In this document: piece after piece, positions 33,790-39,961 of the stretch
Position numbering within the stretch: the first letter of the stretch is position 1
Layout: each line of letters starts with the position of its first letter
Source of the DNA: a virus
Virus record (IMG/VR): IMGVR_UViG_3300045747_000054
Location: 62,001-126,000 of that record
Length of the DNA stretch: 64,000 nucleotides
Reading direction: 5' to 3' (one strand)
The notes under the pieces: model-generated
The model's database searches: none
What the model saw: only the letters and a program-made list of their open reading frames with translations
Told to the model about the DNA's origin: nothing
Translations under genes and position numbers: made by a program

Positions 33790-34150
33790 GGGGATACTTC
33801 ATCAGTTCTTTGATACTCTTCTCGAAAACTTCAGAGAGAATAGCACGATTTACCTCATATGCCGCACCGCGAGTGTGCGTGCGATCTGGAAATAAGTCAG
33901 TTTTGATGTCATAGGTCTTTCCATTGACCTTGAACAAAAAGCGATAGTGCTTCTTCTGTGTGCTGTAGTCTTCCCATGTATCAACACGAACAACCTCAAC
34001 CTCGTTGTAGGCACCAAACTTATTGATAGTTGCAGATACAACTTCTTCTTCTGCGGCTCTCTTTAGTTCACCATAAAGGCGTGCTGAATCCGCAGCGTTA
34101 TTTGGTTGTTGCTTGATATTTACATCTACATAAACGTCTGATGATCTCAT
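33782..34150 (-). CDS. Conserved protein between gp44 and gp62
   Basis: 122 residues, unrecognised. Beta-rich C-terminal half (YRFLFKVNGKTYDIKTDLF) after a helical N-terminus (DSARLYGELKRAAEEEVV). Overlaps both neighbours (stop of gp44 by 1 base). Its place within the clamp-loader operon suggests a replication-linked role. Confidence 0.8.
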   Translation of the reverse strand: MRSSDVYVDVNIKQQPNNAADSARLYGELKRAAEEEVVSATINKFGAYNEVEVVRVDTWEDYSTQKKHYRFLFKVNGKTYDIKTDLFPDRTHTRGAAYEVNRAILSEVFEKSIKELMKYPRG

Positions 34151-35094
34151 TACGCTATCTCACAATCTACCATAAGTTCTACAAGGAATGCCAGAAGGTT
34201 TACTTCCTGATCTGCACAGAACGCTGCCTGATACTGATACTTGGCAAGTAATACAACGGCTGCTGGAATGCTGTCCTTCTTGAGAACCTCATAGAGATTA
34301 TCATAGATTTGACGATAAACTACGCTTACATCATTATCTGAGTTTGTGGCTACCCACTTACGTACTTCGGAGAAATTCTTGTCCTTGATAGACTTCATCA
34401 GTTCTGAAATACGTGGGTTGCTATCTGATGCCAGAATGCCTGTATCTATAGTTCCAGAATTTGAATATCTCTGAAGTTCATTGAGAATACGACGATAATC
34501 TGGAAAGAATTTCTTGATCAATTCTACGATCACTTTCTGATCATAGGTAATCTTTTCGCCCCTTAGGATATTCTCGACACGCCCCATGAATGCCATTGCC
34601 ATCTTTGCCTTCTCACCGTTGATCAACTTGAAGTCGATTACAGTACAACGAGAGTGCAATGGTTCAATGATGCGATTCTTGTAGTTACAGGTAAATACGA
34701 ATGAACAGTTACCGGAGAATTCTTCGATAACTCCACGAAACGCTGGCTGTGTTGAATTTGGATTTAGATAGTCAGCCTCATCGATGATGATAACCTTTCT
34801 ACCGCCCATCAGTGAAACTGATGACGCGAATCCCTTGATCTTTACGCGAAGTGTATCGATACCAGATTCATCTGATCCGTTGATCATGATGTAATCTGCA
34901 CCAATTTCTTCACACAATGCTCTTGCTACTGTGGTCTTACCGGAACCGGCACCACCAGCAAGAATCATGTTTGGAATCTCTTGGCGGTTTACCATTTCCT
35001 GAAATGGCTTCTTTAGTCGATCCGGTAGAATACAGTCTTCAATCGTGCGTGGGCGGTATCTCTCCACCCACAACATCTGTTCATCATTAATCAT
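34150..35094 (-). CDS. 44: Clamp loader ATPase, gp44-like
   Basis: AAA+ ATPase that opens and loads the sliding clamp. N-terminal WVERYRPRTIEDCILP, Walker A LAGGAGSGKTTVA, Walker B KVIIIDEADYL, sensor-1 FTCNYKNRI and an SRC arginine-finger motif (HSRCTVIDF). 314 residues, as in T4 (319). Confidence 0.95.
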   Translation of the reverse strand: MINDEQMLWVERYRPRTIEDCILPDRLKKPFQEMVNRQEIPNMILAGGAGSGKTTVARALCEEIGADYIMINGSDESGIDTLRVKIKGFASSVSLMGGRKVIIIDEADYLNPNSTQPAFRGVIEEFSGNCSFVFTCNYKNRIIEPLHSRCTVIDFKLINGEKAKMAMAFMGRVENILRGEKITYDQKVIVELIKKFFPDYRRILNELQRYSNSGTIDTGILASDSNPRISELMKSIKDKNFSEVRKWVATNSDNDVSVVYRQIYDNLYEVLKKDSIPAAVVLLAKYQYQAAFCADQEVNLLAFLVELMVDCEIA

Positions 35095-35100
35095 AATGTA

Positions 35101-35358
35101 TCAACCCTTTTCTGGAAACACCGTCTCGTATGTCTCTTCGAACTCTTCATGCTCTGCGCGAACTTCATCAAGATTACGCTTGTGAAATGCCTTTGCAAGC
35201 TTACGGGCAAGCTTTGGTGGTAGTTCGAATTGATCCTTTAGATCAGTCAGAATTTCCTTTACTAGATCCTTCTCGCCTTGCTGGCGAGTCATCGAATTTG
35301 AAATTTCGGTGAACTTGTTCTTGATAGTTAAGAGTTGTGCGTCTGTGAATTTAGCCAT
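35101..35358 (-). CDS. DsbA-like dsDNA-binding protein (late transcription accessory)
   Basis: 85 residues from the ATG at 35358 (an ORF extension to 35403 overlaps gp45 too far). Helical; the C-terminal KAFHKRNLDEVRAEHEEFEE then TYETVF resembles T4 DsbA (small dsDNA-binding protein that assists late promoters) in pattern and size. In T4 dsbA lies elsewhere near regulatory genes. A role linking clamp gp45 to late transcription is an inference. Confidence 0.6.
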   Translation of the reverse strand: MAKFTDAQLLTIKNKFTEISNSMTRQQGEKDLVKEILTDLKDQFELPPKLARKLAKAFHKRNLDEVRAEHEEFEETYETVFPEKG

Positions 35359-35365
35359 GTTTATC

Positions 35366-36046
35366 TCACTTGTTGAATGTAGAAGAGTCTTGTTCGATAG
35401 CAATCCAATAAGTCAGATTCCTATCCGAATTATAGAACTTACATGCACCCTGTGATGAAACTTCAACTTTATAGGCACCCTGAAGAATCTTCAGGTTTTC
35501 GATCTTGAGAACTGCTTGGAAAGCAATGTCTGATGTACCTTCTACCTTGACATTCGCATCGTTGACAATTTCGCCCTTGACATCCATTGCCCAAATATTG
35601 ATATCGCCGTCCTTTCCACCTTCACTCTTAATAACGACATTAGGGCACTTTAGAATCGACGCAGTGTTGAAAATCCACTGGAGAACTTCTTGTGAAAGAT
35701 TAAATTCAACATCATAATCTGTAATGCTGATATTCTTGTTTGGTGGAGTTAGAATCAGTGTTGCTGGTGTATATCGGATTCGGATACTACCGACTGAACT
35801 GAAAACAAGGAAATCCTTTTCGAATTCTACCTCTGGTGAATTCTTGTTCTGTGAAATAACACCAAGAAGAGTGTTCAAATCATAGATTCCAAATTCGGTT
35901 GGAAAGACTTCATCGACACTGGCTTCGGCAAGAATTGCCTTATTCGAAGACATAGTTCTAAGAAGCTTTCCGGGCTTCACAACGATACCTTGATTGATCG
36001 ATGCAAAATTCTTGAGAACGTTTAGTGTATTATCAGACAATTTCAT
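35366..36046 (-). CDS. 45: DNA polymerase sliding clamp, gp45-like
   Basis: Trimeric clamp for gp43 and co-activator of late transcription. 226 residues (T4: 228). N-terminal MKLSDNTLNVLKNFASINQG and GIYDLNTLLGVIS, plus the C-terminal YKVEVSSQG strand, match gp45. It heads the operon 45-dsbA-like-44-62-regA and is preceded by its own promoter. Confidence 0.93.
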   Translation of the reverse strand: MKLSDNTLNVLKNFASINQGIVVKPGKLLRTMSSNKAILAEASVDEVFPTEFGIYDLNTLLGVISQNKNSPEVEFEKDFLVFSSVGSIRIRYTPATLILTPPNKNISITDYDVEFNLSQEVLQWIFNTASILKCPNVVIKSEGGKDGDINIWAMDVKGEIVNDANVKVEGTSDIAFQAVLKIENLKILQGAYKVEVSSQGACKFYNSDRNLTYWIAIEQDSSTFNK

Positions 36047-36075
36047 AATTTACTCCATATCGAAACATAACATAT

Positions 36076-36104
36076 AGTATACAGCAAAATCACTGTAATA
36101 TCAA
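36076..36104 (-). promoter_or_regulatory. Sigma70-type promoter before gene 45
   Basis: Minus strand TTGATA (36099-36104), 17-base spacer ending TTTTGCTG, TATACT (36076-36081). Just upstream of gp45 in a 54-base gap, overlapping the stop of the dNMP kinase gene. Confidence 0.75.
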
Positions 36105-36706
36105 ATCAAAGTCAATAGGACTTCTTCCAAATCCTTAAGAGATCCATCGTTTGTAATAATTGCGTCTAGATCACAGCCAATCCATGCCCATTCTGAATAG
36201 TGGACTTCTGGAAAGCGAATCAATTTTTGAATATTAGAACCGCTTACGTTTGAGCGGTAGGCATCGTTATACCAGACAGGTTCGACGCCTCTGCGAATAC
36301 GAAATACTTTTCCACCTAGACGATGAATCATATCGATTTCGTTAGGAAAACGAGTATCTGTAATAACGTAATTTTTATTTGGATCTAGGAGACGTTTCTC
36401 CATCGAAAGAACCCAAATATCTTCATGGAATACATTGCGTCCTGCTTCTGTTCCCATCAATTGTAATGCATGTCTTGGAGTGAACGGTCTTCCAAGTCGT
36501 TGTTGCCACCAAAGATCTGGTTGCTCTCTCCATGCACGCGACTCTGGAGTGTCACCTTCCAGCATCGCACGGTCCCATCCGAAGATGGGAGCCAATGCGT
36601 CTTTTACTGCGCTGGCAAAGCTTTCTTTTTGAAAGCCTCGTTGTACCAGAATATCACCACAGGCACCCTTACCAGCACCCATGAAACCAACTAAACCGAC
36701 TAGCAT
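36101..36706 (-). CDS. 1: Deoxynucleoside monophosphate kinase, gp1-like
   Basis: Phosphorylates dNMPs for DNA synthesis. P-loop GFMGAGKGACGD at residues about 7-18, then LQLMGTEAGRNVFHEDIWV and TDTRFPNEID, typical of the T4 gp1 / DUF dNMP kinase family. 201 residues versus 241 in T4. Acts with dCMP deaminase and ThyX in the same window. Confidence 0.9.
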   Translation of the reverse strand: MLVGLVGFMGAGKGACGDILVQRGFQKESFASAVKDALAPIFGWDRAMLEGDTPESRAWREQPDLWWQQRLGRPFTPRHALQLMGTEAGRNVFHEDIWVLSMEKRLLDPNKNYVITDTRFPNEIDMIHRLGGKVFRIRRGVEPVWYNDAYRSNVSGSNIQKLIRFPEVHYSEWAWIGCDLDAIITNDGSLKDLEEVLLTLI

Positions 36707-36709
36707 AAC

Positions 36710-37060
36710 TCACTCACTTTTCATATATTCAATAAGTTTTTTTGCTTGTTCGTAAGACAAATCTGCTTTAATTGTATTTGCTCTCTTAGAGATAATGGCA
36801 ACGTTTCCTTTTACGTAACCTTTACTATTATCGATACGATCATATGATGCCGTATTCAAAGCTGGACGAGTACCTTTTCCTCTTTCGAAAGAAATTGGTG
36901 TACCTAATATTGGACAAGTTTCTGGACACTCTAGTGATAACAAATATTCTTTATCACAAGGCATTCCGTTGGCTTTAGTTCTACCAGCTATTTTATATAC
37001 AACAAATTCTTTGGCGTGAGTTCTGCGATACTCTTCCATATACAATTTACGAGGATCCAC
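36710..37060 (-). CDS. Small HNH/His-Me-finger-like endonuclease candidate
   Basis: 116 residues. CPETCPILGTPISFERG followed by ASYDRIDNSKGYVKGNVAII is the beta-beta-alpha core of a common phage HNH-like family (zinc Cys pair, then DRIDN.KGY..GN). AT-rich compared with its neighbours. Such genes are mobile free-standing endonucleases in some phages and domesticated nucleases in others; here it sits between dNMP kinase and a glycosyltransferase. Confidence 0.65.
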   Translation of the reverse strand: MDPRKLYMEEYRRTHAKEFVVYKIAGRTKANGMPCDKEYLLSLECPETCPILGTPISFERGKGTRPALNTASYDRIDNSKGYVKGNVAIISKRANTIKADLSYEQAKKLIEYMKSE

Positions 37061-37858
37061 TTACAATTCTCCGACTAACCCCGCAACAGCAGCAAGATCA
37101 CCAGTAAATGGGTATGTGCCAATATGGTGGGTTTTCATCCACGGACACAACCAAATTTGACCACCGATATTGCGGAACCACTGACAGAACATATAGTCTT
37201 CTGAAAGATAGCGATCACTCTTACCATGATCAATTACTGTATCGAAGTAAGCATGGATATAACGGGATCCATCGAAGTTAGCTTGACCCACATGATCTGG
37301 CTTGTATCGTAGTTGTGGGTATGCGGCTTCGAACTTACCGAATACTTCACGCTTAATCATCATGAATCCAGTACCGAGTTCTAGAACTTCTAGTGGTTCT
37401 CCGACATTGAACTGCCCTGTTCCAGCAACAGCATTGAACACATAGTCACCAGTGACTTTTTCGAGTTCTCCTGCTGGAAGATTTGGATTGTTTCTTGCTG
37501 CCTTAGCAACTGCTCCCCACTTGATAGACTTCTTAGGATATGGTCCACCGACAACATCCTTATCCATTGCAAGCATTGCAACAACGTCGCGAGGATCGTA
37601 GTGAATGTCTGCATCGATAAACAAGAAGTGTGTAAAATCTGTTCTTAAAAATTCGTCAACAAGATAATTTCTTGCTCTTGTAATAAGAGACTCATTAAAG
37701 ATAAATGAGAATCTTACTTCAACTCCATATTGCATGAAGATTGCCTGTAAGTCTAAACAGGACTTCATATACATTCCGTGTGCCATTCCACCGTACATAG
37801 GTGTGGCTACGAATAGTTTATTCTTTCTTAACTTTTCTGCGCTAATTTCTAGTTGCAT
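37061..37858 (-). CDS. Glycosyltransferase, GT-A/GT2-like
   Basis: 265 residues. KLFVATPMYGGMAHGMYMKS at the start and HFLFIDADIHYDPRDV with the DAD metal/donor motif; LELGTGFMMIKREVF is the typical acceptor-side strand and helix of this phage family. Followed by a C-terminal DYMFCQWFRNIGG region. Acceptor unknown. It is the first gene after the promoter at 37917-37945. Confidence 0.85.
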   Translation of the reverse strand: MQLEISAEKLRKNKLFVATPMYGGMAHGMYMKSCLDLQAIFMQYGVEVRFSFIFNESLITRARNYLVDEFLRTDFTHFLFIDADIHYDPRDVVAMLAMDKDVVGGPYPKKSIKWGAVAKAARNNPNLPAGELEKVTGDYVFNAVAGTGQFNVGEPLEVLELGTGFMMIKREVFGKFEAAYPQLRYKPDHVGQANFDGSRYIHAYFDTVIDHGKSDRYLSEDYMFCQWFRNIGGQIWLCPWMKTHHIGTYPFTGDLAAVAGLVGEL

Positions 37859-37916
37859 GTTTTAATAATCCTCAATCAGTCGTTGGTAATATGAATTCAT
37901 AGAAAGGCTATGATAC

Positions 37917-37945
37917 ATTATATAGCAAACTCACCAGAATAGCAA
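37917..37945 (-). promoter_or_regulatory. Sigma70-type promoter before glycosyltransferase operon
   Basis: Minus strand TTGCTA (37940-37945), 17-base spacer ending GTTTGCTA, TATAAT (37917-37922). It follows the terminator at 37957-37987. The stretch around the -10 is nearly the same as at hsp20. Confidence 0.8.
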
Positions 37946-37956
37946 ATTTTTATCAC

Positions 37957-37987
37957 AAAAACAAAGGGGTCTTCATTGAAGACCCCT
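37957..37987 (-). terminator. Intrinsic terminator of the HTH gene
   Basis: Minus strand stem AGGGGTCTTC / GAAGACCCCT (10 bp, 3-base loop, 37965-37987) followed by TTGTTTTTG. It ends the transcript of 38018-38308. Confidence 0.92.
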
Positions 37988-38017
37988 ATGAACCTTTAAG
38001 GTTTTGAGAATCACCTA

Positions 38018-38308
38018 TTAGGCAGCGCGGCTGTAAAGTGCCTTAATAGCAAGACTCTTGCGACCGGCACGCATGTTACGAGTGTAACGCTTGCTTGGTG
38101 TGCCAAGACGATAGAACTTGATTCTGCGTCCATCAGCAAGTGTCTTGCTATTGGTGTAAATTACATGACCTTCTGCGCGAAGATCCGCAATATGTGCAGA
38201 TGGATTCTTAATGCCGAAACGCGCTCTTGCCTGACGGACAGTAAGTGTGTTATAGGCACTCTTGCTCTTTAGGAAAGCGAGCAACTTCTGATTTGAACTA
38301 GTGGACAT
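38018..38308 (-). CDS. Small helix-turn-helix protein, single-gene transcription unit
   Basis: 96 residues. LLAFLKSKSAYNTLTVRQAR then FGIKNPSAHIADLRAEGHVI is a winged HTH pattern (helix, turn, recognition helix), followed by a basic tail (TRNMRAGRKSLAIKALYSRA). It has a consensus promoter upstream and a strong terminator downstream, so it is expressed alone and probably abundantly. A phage transcription regulator or nucleoid-type protein is plausible; targets unknown. Confidence 0.8.
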   Translation of the reverse strand: MSTSSNQKLLAFLKSKSAYNTLTVRQARARFGIKNPSAHIADLRAEGHVIYTNSKTLADGRRIKFYRLGTPSKRYTRNMRAGRKSLAIKALYSRAA

Positions 38309-38330
38309 ATTTCATAAACCTCAATTATAA

Positions 38331-38368
38331 TAAAAAGAAAACAGCCGTCAGAATTAACTAACGGCTGT
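38331..38368 (-). terminator. Hairpin with T-run at the very 5' end of the HTH transcript
   Basis: Minus strand stem ACAGCCGT / ACGGCTGT (38361-38368 with 38341-38348, 12-base loop) then TTTCTTTTTA (38331-38340). It would terminate read-through from upstream genes, yet it lies at or just after the predicted start of the promoter at 38374-38402. Confidence 0.8.
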
Positions 38369-38373
38369 CTTAT

Positions 38374-38402
38374 ATTATACACAGTTTATGTGTAATTGTC
38401 AA
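38374..38402 (-). promoter_or_regulatory. Consensus sigma70 promoter for the HTH gene
   Basis: Minus strand TTGACA (38397-38402), 17-base spacer, TATAAT (38374-38379): perfect consensus, the strongest promoter in the window. The predicted start is near 38367, at the first base of the hairpin. Confidence 0.92.
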
Positions 38403-38405
38403 CTC

Positions 38406-39872
38406 TTAGAAAGGAACCTTCGAATCGTTTTCCGAATCATTCTTAAGAGTTACCATGTGCTGCTCAAGTTCTGTAAGAGCAAGGCGAGCATACTTTGGAT
38501 CAATATTGACACTCGAAACAATCTTCATGCGACCATAAGCAAATAGATTCATAGTTCCACTAGCAGTGTTTGGAGTGATCGAAACTGTGGTGTTATGAAC
38601 CATTCCTAGTGAAGATGCAATTGCAGAAAACTGCGAGGAACATTCCGGTGCTGCCATTGCAATGCTTTCTGCATTCTTCACATTAGCGGCAGGAGTGGCA
38701 GTTCCATCTACTGGATTCACAGAAGCATCGATCTTACTGTAAAGATCCATGAATGCATTCTTGGTTTCCGCATCGAAACGATTGAGTGCAAGCTTGATTG
38801 CCTTCGCACGATCCTGAAAGATTGCGAATGCCTTCACGATGTGAGTAAGACGGCGAGTAGTGATGATTTCATCAATCGCGCCTTCGGCAAAAGTCTTGCG
38901 CGAGATTTCCGCGAAAGTGCAAAGCTTGGTCGCAAAGTCATCATCCTTGAAACCGTAGAGTTCCATATTCTTGACGACAATCTTCTTTTCAACCTTGGAA
39001 TCAGGATACTCCTGTTCCATCGTAATCGCGAAACGCTCAAGGAACGCCTCGTTCATAACCTTGGTACCAACGAAGCGACCATCTTCGCTACCCTTACCCT
39101 TGGTGTTACCAGTGATAAAGATGTTGAAACCCTCGGCAGGGTGAATGACTTCACCAGTCTTCTTGTTGAAGTATGGCTTACCTTCAAGAATTGGCATGAG
39201 GCAGAGAATCTTGGTATTGTTCAAATCGCCTTCATCGATCAGAAGCACTGCACCGCGACGCATTGCAAGAAGCACCGCACCCTCACGGTTGACGGTCGAA
39301 CCGTTGACAAGTTCAGTTCCACCGATAAGATCGAGTTCATCGGTTTCTTCGGTGACGTTGATACGCAGAATTTCACGCTTCAACTTCGCACATGCCTGAA
39401 TGATACTCATGGTCTTGCCGTTACCAGACATACCAGTAATGTAAACAGGAAAGAATACCTTGGTGCGAATGATGGTTTCAACATCATCGTAGTTGCCGAA
39501 CGGAACGTATGTCGGATCCTTTTCAGGAACCGTACAGGAAACGTCGGCTTGAATACTCGCTGGCATTTGAGTAATGACAGCACCCGCAATTGCGGGAACG
39601 GGTTCAGGAGTCTCAGCCTTCTTAGGTGCCTGAAACTTTGGAAATGGCTTGTTAGTAGGAAGCTTGCTGACCGCAGCTACCATTGCAACGGAATACTTAC
39701 CGTGCGAAATCTTGCGATCTTCATCGTGATAGATGAAGTATGGAACAGGAAGCTTACGCTTTTTGCAGAATGCATCAATCTGCTTCTTCGACAGAATGGT
39801 GTTATTGTACTGAACAACGATGTTCTCCAGAAACTTCTGCTTCTGTTCAGTGGTGTACGAAATGCGAGGCAT
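38406..39872 (-). CDS. cobS: MoxR/CobS-like AAA+ ATPase
   Basis: 488 residues. Walker A TGMSGNGKTMS, Walker B GAVLLIDEGDLNN, sensor ITGNTKGKG. This is the CobS-type MoxR AAA+ family, also seen in T4-like cyanophages as cobS. An N-terminal region (residues 1-120) is of unknown fold. It is followed on the transcript by nothing else but is encoded next to the vWA protein (39962-42439), the usual partner of MoxR ATPases. A role as remodelling chaperone or chelatase-like motor is inferred; cobalamin synthesis is only the name of the family. Confidence 0.9.
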   Translation of the reverse strand: MPRISYTTEQKQKFLENIVVQYNNTILSKKQIDAFCKKRKLPVPYFIYHDEDRKISHGKYSVAMVAAVSKLPTNKPFPKFQAPKKAETPEPVPAIAGAVITQMPASIQADVSCTVPEKDPTYVPFGNYDDVETIIRTKVFFPVYITGMSGNGKTMSIIQACAKLKREILRINVTEETDELDLIGGTELVNGSTVNREGAVLLAMRRGAVLLIDEGDLNNTKILCLMPILEGKPYFNKKTGEVIHPAEGFNIFITGNTKGKGSEDGRFVGTKVMNEAFLERFAITMEQEYPDSKVEKKIVVKNMELYGFKDDDFATKLCTFAEISRKTFAEGAIDEIITTRRLTHIVKAFAIFQDRAKAIKLALNRFDAETKNAFMDLYSKIDASVNPVDGTATPAANVKNAESIAMAAPECSSQFSAIASSLGMVHNTTVSITPNTASGTMNLFAYGRMKIVSSVNIDPKYARLALTELEQHMVTLKNDSENDSKVPF

Positions 39873-39904
39873 CTTTAAATCTCCAAATTTTCAGTTTATA
39901 TACT

Positions 39905-39947
39905 ATTATACGGGGGTTTTTCAGCAATTGCAAACCTGAAAACCCCC
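39905..39947 (-). promoter_or_regulatory. Sigma70-type promoter merged with a hairpin before the CobS-like gene
   Basis: Minus strand TTGCAA (39928-39933), 17-base spacer, TATAAT (39905-39910). A GGGGGTTTTCAG / CTGAAAAACCCCC stem (39912-39947, one bulge) occupies the spacer and -35, so the two signals cannot form together: single-stranded RNA hairpin from upstream transcription, double-stranded promoter otherwise. Confidence 0.75.
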
Positions 39948-39961
39948 ATATTATCAACCAC

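Noticed and set aside
35359-35403. Upstream extension of the DsbA-like ORF (MLSNKTLLHSTSEIN)
   Set aside because: It overlaps the end of gp45 in another frame; the ATG at 35358 has a ribosome site and gives the expected size.
38841-39878. 345-codon open frame on the plus strand
   Set aside because: It is exactly antisense to the CobS-like ATPase with its clear Walker motifs; it has no recognisable domain, and every supported protein gene in the window is on the minus strand.
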